From the NCBI GenBank assembly GCA_950295325.1, contig OX485806.1, positions 43,829,169 through 43,893,168 of the forward strand: a stretch of 64,000 nt of DNA, read 5' to 3'. Numbering within the stretch: position 1 is the stretch's first letter; every line of letters begins with the position of its first letter. The notes beneath the pieces were generated by a model. That model was not told where the DNA came from, ran no database searches, and saw only the letters and a list, made by a program, of their open reading frames with translations. Positions 10,100 to 21,013 of this stretch are shown here, in pieces. The DNA is from Polytrichum commune (taxonomy: Eukaryota; Streptophyta; Polytrichopsida; Polytrichales; Polytrichaceae). The position numbers and the translations under genes were made by a program.

Positions 10100-11389
10100 A
10101 AACCCGCAATGGGTTCGGTCACTGGAGCCAACAATGTAAACTAATGTGGTGTAAAAGTAAAGGGTTGATAGATGAAAGACAATCTGCACCTGCAAACACC
10201 ACCAAACTTATGGTCTGATGGTCATCAACCCAGCCTCACCATAAGGAAAAACAAGCACCGCCCACTTGGTGCACACACAAGGGTCTTGTTGGTCATTACT
10301 CCGACCTCACCCCCACAATACCCTATCACAATCTAGGACAACACAAAATGGGACAGTGCTGGAACAATCCAGCACAACAAACCCACCACAGGCGAAGGTA
10401 CCACAACAAAATACAAGGAACAATGCAATAACAACACTGGATTCTCTTTCCCAACACAACACTTCAACAAAAATTGAAAGCGACCGCGACCAACCGACAC
10501 CCGCCTGCGGTTGGTGGTCAAAATGAAGAACCCCTGTTGCTTAAAAAAATAAATTGCATAAGCACATCTCTCATCTACTACTACAACATAAAATCCTCTT
10601 TTCCTTGAAGTCCATGGAATTTGTGTTTTTTAACACAATTCGTTCTTAACAATTATCTTGTTAAGTCGAATGGTGATTCCATATGCCATGTTCTACCCCT
10701 AGGAAATCCCTCAACAATCTATAAACATATCCCAACCAATTTAATAAATCTATTCCCAAATAAATCCCAACAACAATCTAATAAACCTAACCCAAAATAA
10801 ATCCTACACCTATCTCCAAATAAACCCAATGCCCATGTTTTGCCCCCAATTGAAGCAAAATAAAATGAAAATCCCTCATATTCCCAGTACCTCTACGAAG
10901 TCAATGTGGAAGAAGAAGAAGCGAATTGCGAATTCGCCGCAATCCCACGTCCTCCGCGTGTTGCCAGGTGCTCCCGCGAACTTCTCTCGCAATGCTCCAC
11001 CTTTCCCAACAAAATGATTTGGTACCAAATTTTCCACAACACCCAAGGAACTCGAGAAGGTGCTCTCAATATGTTCGCCAAAGTTTGTTATTCATAAATC
11101 CAAGAATTTCACACTCTTCAAATTTTGAATACCCCCAACACCCATGGAGCATGTCTTCATCAAGATATATCTTTCTTTGACCCAAGGAGTTTGTATTGTA
11201 ATTTACACTTGATTTTTTTTGTATTCAAAAATACAAAAAGTAAGGTTATTGTATTTTGTAGAAATAAAAAAAAGAAATTAATATTAAAAACTAAAGTAAA
11301 CTCCTCTCTCTATCTCTTTGTTGAAAAACAAATAAAAATAAAAATAAAACCCCCGCCCCCCCACATCAACTGCTGTTGCTGCCACTGCT
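10100..11389 (-). other. gypsy 5' leader / LTR region, poorly resolved
   Basis: Upstream of gag, on the minus strand, TTGGCTCCAGTGACCGAACC lies just before the start and could be a tRNA primer site, with a TG..CA boundary at about 10136. I could not find the matching boundary at the left end. The rest is A/C-rich DNA with no convincing open frame; short frames on both strands overlap one another and look random. Confidence 0.35.
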
Positions 11390-11640
11390 GCAGCAGGGGA
11401 GGGGAGGGCTTAGAGGTAAAGGGGGGGGGGCTTGTACTTAGGCTAGGGGGGTGTAATGGGAAGGGGGGGGGGTAGGCAGGGGAAGGGGAGGGGGAGGGGA
11501 AAGGTACCGAGGGGGGAGGTAGGGACCGGGGGAGGTAGGGGGAGGCAGGGAGGGAGCCGCAGGCCCGGGCCGCCGGCCGCCGCAGCTCTGCTCCGCTCCG
11601 GAGCCGACCAGAAGTTCCGGCTCCCAGAGTCGGCTTTTTT
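11390..11640 (+). repeat. G-rich tract with quadruplex potential
   Basis: Between about 11395 and 11555 the plus strand is almost pure G with many runs of 4-10 guanines, separated by short A/T spacers. A GC-rich stretch follows that contains the inverted repeat GGAGCCGACC...GGCTCC. It lies inside the 5' region of the gypsy element, so the element's RNA (minus sense) would be C-rich here. Runs this long satisfy any simple quadruplex rule. It could also be a captured promoter or CpG-island-like piece. Confidence 0.6.
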
Positions 11641-11959
11641 TTTTTAAAATAAAATAAAAATGAAATTGTATTCAAATTGGAATGAAGAATACTCTACACA
11701 AGCTCAATAATACGAATTCAAGCTTGCAAGCGGAAAAATGACAAGGAATTCCGTAGACAATTCAATAATTCATCACCACAATTCACCTTGATGTGGCCTT
11801 AAAAAACAAGCATTCTTCATCTTGTTGCGCCGCAAATCCGTGGTGTTCTCTCTCCAGAACTTCGCAACTTCATTACTCCTTGTCCTCACACCTTTCCTTG
11901 TGTGTTATATATCAAGAATGTAGAAGAAAACAACAAAAATGAAGCATTCTTGCCAAGTG

Positions 11960-12294
11960 AGAAGGAAGAGAGTAGAATACTCATAATAACTCTAAATCTC
12001 TCTTCAAATACACACAATTAATCAAGTTATCTCTCACTCCACCATGGGAGAATCCAAAAGTGCAAGAGAGGGGAGAAGAACTCAAGATTTATTGCAAAAA
12101 CATGCAATCTACACCTCATACAAACTCTCTCTACACTCTCACTCACAAAACTTGACTTGGCAAGAATGGCAAGCCAAGGAGGAGGCTCCTCACTTAGGAG
12201 CCTCACTTTCCAAAACTAAGGTTCATCCATCCAACTCTAAATGGATGAAGCCCAATGGATAAGGTGCGGCCGCCGACGCCGCATACCGTGACAG
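11960..12294. repeat. 335-bp terminal block B2 of the gypsy element
   Basis: This is almost identical to 2153-2487. The block ends GCATACCGTGACA, so on the minus strand it starts TGTCACGG. It contains AATAAA-like minus-strand signals and two hairpins, one formed by GAGGCTCCT/AGGAGCCTC and one by TTCATCCAT/ATGGATGAA. These features fit an LTR terminus with a transcript-end structure. The sequence to its left (11641-11959) is not repeated at the other end. Confidence 0.65.
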
Positions 12295-15200
12295 AGCAAT
12301 GTAAGATTGAGAGAGGGAAATCAAGAGTGCAGGCTATTGTCATTCGAAACTGAACATTGTGCAACAATTTGTCTTGGAAAATTATGTTGCCATTTAACAA
12401 TTGAGAGAGAGAAAATATGGAGGGTTGACCTAACCAGAGAAAGAAGGCAACAATGCAAGATGAAACCATTGTTAGAGAAATGACCATAGTGATAAATGTG
12501 TCATCGATACAAATTTGTGTCAAACTATGATCAGGGAGTCCAATTGAATTTAAAACCTACCTAATATCATTGGCCGAATAAGGCTGTAGAAATGAGGGAA
12601 AGTGAGAGAACAATTACCTCGTAGTGAAGTAAGTGGAACTATAGGCCGTTGTCATCAAAGAGCAGAGACCCGAACGACCAAGGCACATTGAGGGATCGAC
12701 TGTGAGAGCCGAAGCCTAGTTCAATGGAGCTATTGTCTCCGTATGAAAGGGTGAACCGAGAGCGACTAGTGATAGAGAGAGTTTGTTGAGGGTTTAAGAC
12801 CCATGAGGGGCAACAATTGAGAAAAAGGAAGCCTGAAGGCCAAGTGTCGGGCTGAGAGGAAAATTATTGATGATTATTAGCTTGAGAGAGGCAGTGAGAA
12901 AGGAATGAGCAAATTGTTCAATCGAGTTGTGAGTATAGTTATAGTAAATGTTGTAGGCTAGTAAAAGTAAAATATGTTGAATGAGGGAAACCCAATCAAC
13001 TGAATGTGATGAGAAATTTATTATGATCAATTGATTAGCGGTGGGTCTGAGGAGTTAAGAGGGATTAAGTGAATTGAATTAGGATAAACTTTGGATTGTC
13101 AAGGAGATTTAAGCATAAGTTGTCATAGAGTTAATGAAGAATTTTATATCGATATACAATTTAGAGACTTGATCTTTGAGTACATAGTGCAAGCTAACCA
13201 AATCAATTATTGTTTTGTGTGTAACCATGGTTGTTGTTGTTGCAGGTTGTGCAAGGCAATCAAGACTATGGCTTAATCTTGATAATTATAGTTAGTTGCA
13301 TAAGTTGTGAGTAATGATTAAATCTTGAACTTAAGGAATAAATAATTTGTTTTGTATTGGAATTAACATTGACCAATTAATGAAGGAATTGTGGTGATTT
13401 GAAGATGCATTGGCCAATGGTTACCAAAGGCAATTGTGATACTCAAAGATTATTGTTCTCAAAAGACTATTGTTCTATAATCTCATGACGAGATGGATAC
13501 TTACAGTGACTGACACACATATCCCACCGGATGAGAAATAATGAGAGGAAACCTTGAGAAAAAGGTGAGTAAAAAGTGATTGAGTGATGTTTTAGAGTGA
13601 AAATAGCAACCTTATTGTCTGGTTAATAAACTACAATGTGACAAATGCATGTAATAGACACTAGTAAAGCCTTCCTTGAGAGTTTGTATCATGGGTTTTG
13701 ATTATTTCAGTCATAGCAAAAACCTAACTACATCATTGAATTGATTGTCATGAACCATCCACTATGGAAAAATAATTACATTGATTGTATCACTTACTGG
13801 TTGAATGATAACGAGATATAATATTTGAGTGTAATAACAGAGTACCTTAAGTGATGAAGACATGTATATTCTGACCGTTGTAGATATACCCATTGAAAGA
13901 GGTCGAGAAATACTAGTGACAAAAAAATTTAGTGACATTAAAGCCGTCAATGGGGGGAAGTTAATCAACGAGGTCACCTAGTTAAATTACCATCCCACTT
14001 AGCTGGTAAGGGACAAGAGTACTTTACTGTCACACAATTCTTGAGAAGCAATATTACTTGTGAAAATTATGTATTATGTTAGTTTCTGATGTACCATTGG
14101 TTTATAATCTTGCACGCTGCAAAGAGGGTTTCTCCATCACACCAAGATATAGAGGGCTTCTAATAACAATGGATATGTGCTGCAGTAATGAAAGATATGA
14201 TCAATGGTGTTTCTACAGAAAACTGTATAGCAAAGGTAAAATGTTCAGAAAACCGGTATGTTGAATATTGTATTTGAAGTGATCTAATTTGGAGAATACA
14301 ACTCTATGCTATATTTAACATTAAGTAAACTTTCTAAAATTGTCCTGCATGACTGAAATCTGGATGGAATCTGTGCCAATTATTCTGCATCATAATAGTT
14401 TTGTAATGCAATTTGCTTGAAGATGCTGGGAGGTAAGGAATGTTATTCATGTTTGAGGGTATTTGTGGTTCCCAACTAGTTGGCATTGCAGCTACAATAA
14501 ATTGTCTAATTAGTGTGGGTTACCATCCGGAGTTACGTGATGCTATAATTTTTTGCTAACATTGTCGTTTTTTACTAACTAAACAAAATCATATTCTTTG
14601 GTTTGCATACTAACTACTTATGTTATTTGAGTAAAAATTGATACTCTTAGCCAAAAGTTATAGCAACACGTATCCCCGAATGGTAACCCATACCAACTAG
14701 ACAATTTAGTGTAGTTGCAATGCCGTGTTGGAAGAAGGATTGCCCACCTTTATGGCTTTCATTTTTCCTCAAGGTCGCTTTGAAATGGAAGATTAGTGCA
14801 TGAGGCTCCACAACCACAGCTGCTTGAGCAACCCAAAAAAAAGATTTTTGGTACACACAATGCACAATTCCAGACCACAATCCAAAAAAATAAAAATAAA
14901 AAGTAAGTTGTCAAAATTCCTACATTGGTAGACAATAATCCCAGTGGAGCATATCTAACAGATTGACAGTAACTCTATTCACTTCTACCTCCTTCAATCT
15001 TGTGCTTTGTAAAGTATAAGACATTTATGGAAAATATTTGTTGGGATTACCCTAAATGAGGTAAGCATGCAAGAATCGGGCTTACTGCATGGGCAAAAAG
15101 GCAGTCAAAGCTTTAGTAGTCAAAAATAATGCAAGGATGGAGGCTCCCGGATTCACCCTGGTTGTTGTTAGTGACATGTACATGTCACTTCAAATTTGGA

Positions 15201-15723
15201 AATGCTAACCAATGATGGTTTGATGTCACTAGCTAATTTTGAGATAAAATTTGCATCACAAAGGGCCAAGTTATGGTAGATGTCACAACATTTTTGAGAG
15301 GGGAACCAATTTCCGTCACAAAAGACACATGTTGCAATCATGCAATCATGTTACATTATGAATAGTATAGTCTATTTATCCTCGACTAAATCAATGGATG
15401 TTCATCTTTTTCCACCATAGAAAACCTTGCTAATGTATGTAGCAACAAATAACTAGACACAATAACCAATAAAACAAAGCCAAAGTCACAGCTAATTCAT
15501 GTTGCTACAGAGAATTGCTCACACAACCTCTTCATTCCCAAGGAGCATATGCTAGACTACTTGAGTCTCCACGGTACCCTGCTAGTCTATATTCTTGTCT
15601 ATATTGTTCTTATTTTTCCTACACCATAAATTATAATTCTTGCTTTGTTATTATTATTCCACCATGATAAGCCTTCCACTGTAAAGAAAATTTACATAAA
15701 TAACTGCATCATCTGATAATTCA
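12295..15723. other. AT-rich DNA, no gene recognised
   Basis: No frame longer than about 78 codons is present, and none has recognisable domains. The first ~1.5 kb is rich in GAGAG/ATTGA phrases. At 15181-15310 there is a run of repeated CATGTCACT/GATGTCAC phrases. A weak coding-looking stretch at 13091-13276 has a Cys-rich end but lies over a TTG repeat. Confidence 0.45.
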
Positions 15724-15892
15724 AGTGACTTGGACAATATAAGTAATGGAAGGGTGCAAACAAATGGGCCATTTTTGAAATTTAAGTAATTATAGGGAGG
15801 TTTTAATTCAGCCCTTGAAGGTAAATAGCCCCAAAACAAAAAACCCCTAGCCGCACATGGTGCACAAAAATGCCTTAGAGTGATCTACCCTT
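15724..15892. repeat. partial copy of the 1.04-kb dispersed repeat
   Basis: This matches the last ~170 bp of the repeat at 591-1637, beginning GTGACTTGGACAATATAAG and ending GATCTACCC, with a few substitutions. Sequence on either side is unrelated to the longer copies, so this is a truncated or composite copy. Confidence 0.65.
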
Positions 15893-17314
15893 TGAGGGCT
15901 TTAAAATAATTCCCTCATCAAATTTGTATCTTTCATCATAACAACTACTTATAAGAATGTTCAACTGCCAATTTTAATGCCACAATAATCAGATGTTTAA
16001 TGTACTTGGCATGCATAATATACTTAATTCTATGTGGTTGCCAAAAATGAAAGTCTTGATCACATGATCCATCAGATGACGAACAAAGGCATCATGCACA
16101 AGCTCCAAATGCTATCTGGAAAACTAGGTGGCATGTCACTATCGGTTGGTAAAACATCTAGTGGCACATAAGCTGGTCGGATGAAGTTCCTCTTTGGAGG
16201 CTTGCCCTTTGTGCAGTAATACAATAATAAATTCAACCAATGTGATTTGAAACATGTGGTGCAGGACTATTAGGAGATGTCAACCATTGGATGGCCTCAA
16301 GTTTCAACAAAAATTATCTTCTACTTAAAATGTCTTTTAGTATGACTCACAAAATACGTCCACCTACCCTCCCTGTGGGTGTCTACCTAGGTACAGTAAG
16401 GTGGCTCAACCTAACATTAACACCAGCCCTATGACCACTCGAATGAATAGGAGGGCTTCATCTTAGAACGCAAACCTAAGACCTTAAAAAGGTCTCTTGC
16501 TCATTAAAACCCTTATAAATGACAAATCCTTGGCATCCTATATTTGCATTGTAAAATGAAACTCTCTTTCATTCGGGTGGTCATAGGTTTGGTGTGGGTC
16601 TTGGTGTGCGTCTTGGTGTTGGGTTGAGCTATTTAGAGTTTGGCAAGGCCATTACTTGACATGTGTCGATGGACTCGGAGGGGTGACATGGCACATGAAA
16701 TGTATCCTTTCCTAGCTGGCATAAGCTAATGAGAGGCAGACTTGTGGTAGGGAGGGAGCACCTCCTCCGTTTTGCATTAGTAAGGTAGCTCAATAAACCA
16801 TCCAAATGAATAGGAGGCTCCAGCTTAGAATTTAGGACCTCCTAGGATTCATTTAAATCCTCATGAATGAGACATCCTTGGAGTCATAGGTTTACATTAT
16901 AAAATTTAGCCCTTGTTTAATTTGGTGGTCATAGGTTCGGCATTGGTGTTAAGTTGAGCTACACTAAATATCATATTTAATGGCATATGATAATTTTTGT
17001 CATTATGATTTTTTTTCTAATGACATTTTTATAAATAAGTTTATAAGTATTGTCATCTCAACTTACTTTTTTTTCATCCAAATGCCAATCATTGAAACAA
17101 AGTTTGGTATATTATGCATTTCAACATTTCTGTAATGAAATATTAACTCAGGTGATTGAAATTTGGATGAAAAATCGCTTCGTAAGTGACAATGATTGCA
17201 ACATTGTATATTTATATTGCAATTTTTGTATTACAAGGAATGACAAATAATGCTAGGTTTACATTTAGTATTGAGCAAGACAAATAGAATTGTTGACAGT
17301 AAATACAATATTCA
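15893..17314. other. non-coding AT-rich stretch with short diverged repeats
   Basis: No gene is recognised. A segment at about 16640-16770 (GACATGTGTCGATGGACT ... TGAGAGGCAGAC ... CACCTCCTCC) is a diverged relative of 17935-18060. The segment at 17130-17270 resembles 62990-63120 (GGATGAAAAATC, AAATGACAAATAATG). These are old dispersed repeats. Confidence 0.4.
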
Positions 17315-17909
17315 GGGCGGCTTTATATTAGGGCCCATTTGGAGTAGAGTCCACTTGGACTTGAAGTGGGCCTTACTTTACTCTAACTTTAGCCCTACTT
17401 TATAAAGTGGGCCGTTGGGTGGGCCTTGCAATATAAAGTCCATAGGCCCACTTGTAGGGGCCAAATTGGAAATTCCGCTTTAAAGTGGGCCTTCCAAATG
17501 GGCCTAGGGACTTTATATTGTAAGGCCCAATCCACGGCCCACTTTGTCTTAAATGAATTATGCCCTTTCTTGAACTAAAGTCATAAAGTCATAAAGTCAT
17601 AAAACCATAAAGTCATAAAGCCATAAAGTCATAAATGACTATATGACGGCAGTTGGGTGAAGTGGGCCGTAGATGCGAAGTGGGTCTCCATAAACCCTCG
17701 ACCCATTTTTTTGCCAGCGGCCCACTTTTTTCCCTCCAAAACGCTGCCATGTCACCCGCCACGCAAGCTTTAGGAGAAGAGGGCCGACTCTCAATATAAA
17801 GCCCTCGGGACCATATTAGGGTCCATTTGGGCAATCTAAGCACTCTCATTGGTTGATGCCTAGGGTTTGGAAATGGGCCCTAGAAATGGGCCCTAATATA
17901 AAGCCGCCC
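17315..17909. mobile_element. MITE with ~25-bp terminal inverted repeats and an internal foldback
   Basis: The left end GGGCGGCTTTATATTAGGGC is exactly complementary to the right end (GCCCTAATATAAAGCCGCCC) and the match runs on through CCATTT. Inside, 17401-17470 and 17475-17548 form a second inverted repeat built around GTGGGCC...CAATATAAAGTCC. A TCATAAAG/CCATAAAG octamer repeat fills 17578-17635. The ~595-bp length, AT-rich spacers and lack of coding capacity are typical of a MITE. No target duplication was recognised, so superfamily assignment (Harbinger or Mutator type) is open. Confidence 0.7.
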
Positions 17910-18448
17910 TTAGTGTATTACCTTGGAGTCTGACCAGGACTTGACGTGTGCCTCGCCGAGGGATGACGTGGCATATAGAAACTATCCTAGGTGGCAGAGC
18001 GAGTCATGCACAATGAGAGGCAGACGCATAGCAGGAAGGAGGCGCCTCCTCTTTTTCCTCTGTCCTCGCTGCGCGTGGAGTCGCGGCTGTTGGGCATGGC
18101 GATCTGAGGGGCACTTTATATCATAGTTGCAGCGATTTGCTGTTTGCAGAGTTAGAGTAAGTAGCTCATCTGTCGCTTGCTCCCCGGATTCACCGTCAAT
18201 TGCCACAGACCTAACTTTCAGAGCCGAAGCAAATTTAAGAGCGGCGAACAGAGGAGTGTTCGTGTATCGTAAGCAGGTTTGGAGCTCGCCGGAGCGCGGA
18301 AGGTAGGAAGGTTTCATATCCGGAAGGACGGCTAGAGCACAAAGGTTTGGCGTTGGATTCATTTGCACGTGTGTGTGTCAAGACCTGTGCTGGGAAATTA
18401 TAGTTGTCGGGTACCACCTGCACGTACAGGCAGCAGAAGGAGGAATTG
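17910..18448. other. GC-richer stretch left of the copia element
   Basis: This has higher GC than its surroundings and overlapping short frames on both strands (for example 17982-18368 minus). None has a recognisable domain. Part of it is a diverged relative of 16640-16770. It could be a remnant of a host promoter or exon, but nothing in the sequence settles that. Confidence 0.35.
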
Positions 18449-18453
18449 CTTTG

Positions 18454-18754
18454 TGTTGCAGATAAGAATCTAACTAGGCAACCCAAAATAGATCCAACTC
18501 TAATTAGGAGCCGCTGGTATTAAACACCGGGGTCCAGGGTCCGAGGTATGAGCGGGAAGACTTAACTAAGCCCACTTACCGAGGATTAGGAGGGAAGCCG
18601 CCACGTAGGAAGACTAAGCTGACAGCATCTATCGGTGTAGTAATTGCACCGAGAGTGTACTCATGTATATATAGCCCCCACATTTGGTTGAGGCTCATAA
18701 GTTTTTCTTACATCGTTATGCTGCCGCTTTGTCTATCTTATTAGTTACTTAACA
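18454..18754 (+). repeat. copia 5' LTR
   Basis: 301 bp with TG..CA ends and preceded by CTTTG. A TATA-like TGTATATATAG lies at about 18663-18673, so transcription would start just downstream. The primer-binding region begins right after the LTR at about 18755 (CGTTATTAGCACC), close to the TTATCAGCAC-type site of many plant copia elements. Confidence 0.75.
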
Positions 18755-19565
18755 CGTTATTAGCACCTTGCTCTAAGGCGCTTCTTCCATCCACTTACTC
18801 CTACTTTCTCGAAGTTCTAGTTCTCACTTCTGAAACTTATTTCCACGCAGAAAGGCTGTTCTCTTTTAGTCTTTGAAGCAACTGAGATTGAGAGTATACT
18901 TAGTCTTTTCGAAGGAGCTTGTACATCAGTCTGACTTCAACATGAGAACTCTGCACGACAACTTCGGAGCACATCAAACTACTTAGGATGCACTCCAGAA
19001 GCTTGACAGTCTCACCTGATTCATACTCAGGGAGTATCACTCTGATTTTCTTTAAGCTTTGTCTTGTTTTCTTCGGATAAATGTCTGATTTCACTTGAGA
19101 GTTGTCTTCAGTCCTTATTTTTCTTAGAAATATACTACCGAACTATAGCTCTTGCTCTTTTGAATATCTGATATATAGATTTACAAATCTGTTATAGAAC
19201 TAGAGAAAGGATCTGTATACATGTACATTAGCTCATAAACTAGGACCTGAACTTACAGTAGGATCAAATATAGATTAAAGGCGACGTCTGAGCCTTTCTC
19301 ATGCTGAAATACTGTCTGTAGTAACAGCCAAGTTACCCAGTCTGTATACTATCACAGATAGTACCAGCTGAACTTAGAACCAGGTCAGGTATAGATCAGA
19401 TACAAAGTAAGTAACTTCTGACGCCGATATACTACCTGATCTGACTAGACAGAAGCTTTAAGTGAACTCTGAAAGAAGTCAGTAGTGTTTTAATACCTTC
19501 ATACTGTCCAAAATATAGTTCAGCTACACTAAAACTTCTGATAAATACTACTATCTGTATACACA
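18755..19565 (+). other. copia leader between LTR and gag
   Basis: About 800 bp without a long open frame. It is made of many CTTCTGA/ACTATCTG-like phrases, including repeated CAGTCTGTATACT and ACAGATAGTA units around 19310-19440 and 19540-19565. It is the untranslated leader, possibly with the packaging signal. Confidence 0.5.
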
Positions 19566-20564
19566 ATGTCATCTAGACATAGGCCTAAGAGGGTAGATCC
19601 TGTAGTAATGGCAACTCAACCATCTTCTTCTACTCCTTCAGGGTCCAGATTACAAGCACTTGTGTTCGAACCATTGAACTCCGATGGATCTAACTTTCTT
19701 GAATGGATCAATGATGCCAAGCATTACTTAGCAGCTGAAGAGTTAGACATCTGCCTTGAAACTAACCCTACGAAGGAGATTTCAGATGTCTATAAGTCCC
19801 AGGCTCTTGTGATACTAAGGAGACACCTGGACCATGATCTACGACTGCAGTACATCCAAGTTAGCGATCCAGCAAAGTTATGGGACCAGCTCAAAGCACG
19901 GTTCGATCATCAACAAACGTTGTTCCTACCACAGGCTAGGAGCGATTGGATCAACTTGAGAGTCCTCGATTTTCCTCATTTCGTGTCATTCAACTCCGAG
20001 TTACACAGAATTACGGCACAATTGAGGCTTTGTGGAGAGACCATCACTGAAGCCGAATTGATTGAGAAGACACTATCTACCTTTCCCCCTGCCACTGCTA
20101 TATTGTCTCAGCAATATAGGAACATGAGGTTTACACAACACTCACAACTCATGTCACACCTACTGCTTGCAGAGAAGCACCAGCAGTTGTTGCTTAAGAA
20201 CGCCGAATCGAGGCCAACTCGGGAGGTGCACGTGACCATACCAGTTGCGAGGGAGTTTCATGCGACTTCATCGAACCTTCCTGAGGTGAATGCAACCGAG
20301 GCCCCGAGGAGACCACCCAAGGGATTCACCAAACGGTTCACACCTAAATCAACCAGGTATGTGGCACGGGGGACGCCCCAGAAACCCAAACCTTCATCTA
20401 AACCTGTCAAAGGCAACTGTCACAAATGTGGCCGCAAGGGGCATTATGCAAAGGAATGCAGGGCATCAGCATATGTGACAGAGTTATATAGGGAACTTCA
20501 GAAGCTTAGAATTATAACCTCTATGTCCAGCATGATAATAACCCGGATACCGAGAATTTCATGA
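19566..20564 (+). CDS. copia Gag
   Basis: 332 codons from ATG 19566. A retrotransposon gag domain lies at about residues 35-210 (LEWINDAKHYL, RSDWINLRVLDF, CGETITEAELIEKTLSTFP), followed by a basic Pro/Lys linker and one CCHC knuckle, CHKCGRKGHYAKEC, about residues 286-299. This protein packages the RNA. After the knuckle the sequence looks random and the frame ends at TGA overlapping the start of the next frame. In most plant copia elements gag and pol are one frame, so an indel near 20500 is likely. Confidence 0.82.
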   Translation: MSSRHRPKRVDPVVMATQPSSSTPSGSRLQALVFEPLNSDGSNFLEWINDAKHYLAAEELDICLETNPTKEISDVYKSQALVILRRHLDHDLRLQYIQVSDPAKLWDQLKARFDHQQTLFLPQARSDWINLRVLDFPHFVSFNSELHRITAQLRLCGETITEAELIEKTLSTFPPATAILSQQYRNMRFTQHSQLMSHLLLAEKHQQLLLKNAESRPTREVHVTIPVAREFHATSSNLPEVNATEAPRRPPKGFTKRFTPKSTRYVARGTPQKPKPSSKPVKGNCHKCGRKGHYAKECRASAYVTELYRELQKLRIITSMSSMIITRIPRIS

Positions 20565-20965
20565 CAATAAGAGGGAAATCCGAGACTAAGGCCAATGTAG
20601 CACTTTTGGATAGTGCCTCTATTCACACAATTCTCACAAACCCAAAATTCTTTGAATTTTCAGCTAAAGAGACATCCTGGCAGCATTGTAACATAGTTAC
20701 AATGGCCGGAAGCCGAAAACTTAAGTTTCGGGAGGGCCGGGCAGTAATTGGCCTGCCCGGGGGATTCCCCCTCATATGTGAGAGAGCAATGTATGCTCTT
20801 GAAGCCCCTCGTAACCTGATCAGTTACAGAGACTTACGGGCTAGCCAAATCCACGTATCCATTGCGATGGATAGCGATGAGGAGGTCCTGGAACTCAGGC
20901 AAGGGCAGAGCCTCGTTGCCACCGCTCATGCAGGAGATGAAGGCCTATATAGGCTCGTTATTTAA
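20561..20965 (+). CDS. copia aspartic protease fragment
   Basis: 134 codons in the pol frame. The catalytic region reads NVALLDSASIHTILT, with DSA in place of the common DSGA/DTGA. The rest (MYALEAPRNLISYRDL) matches the copia protease core. A TAA at 20963-20965 separates it from integrase, probably from a CAA codon, since the frame carries straight on. Confidence 0.7.
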   Translation: MTIRGKSETKANVALLDSASIHTILTNPKFFEFSAKETSWQHCNIVTMAGSRKLKFREGRAVIGLPGGFPLICERAMYALEAPRNLISYRDLRASQIHVSIAMDSDEEVLELRQGQSLVATAHAGDEGLYRLVI

Positions 20966-21013
20966 CCAATAACGAGAAACCCCATCTGTCTGACAGATGA
21001 AGAAGAGGTTTGT

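Larger units (their letters stand above)
2046..12294 (-). mobile_element. decayed Ty3/gypsy retrotransposon carrying a C5 DNA methyltransferase and a PHD finger
   Basis: Read on the minus strand the order is gag (two CCHC knuckles), aspartic protease, cytosine-C5 DNA methyltransferase, reverse transcriptase, RNase H, integrase, PHD finger, polypurine tract. Having RT before integrase makes it Ty3/gypsy. Gag is in one frame; protease, methyltransferase and RT share another, so the methyltransferase is part of pol. Several in-frame stops and at least one frameshift (RT/RNase H) make this copy non-functional. The LTR pair is not cleanly resolved. A 335-bp block is shared by both ends (2153-2487 and 11960-12294), and a 106-bp block with TG..CA ends is duplicated at the left end next to the polypurine tract. 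The outer limits are therefore approximate. No target-site duplication was found. Confidence 0.85.

Noticed and set aside
11310-11675. Pro-rich protein encoded on the minus strand
   Set aside because: It is the low-complexity translation of the G-rich tract; composition alone explains it.
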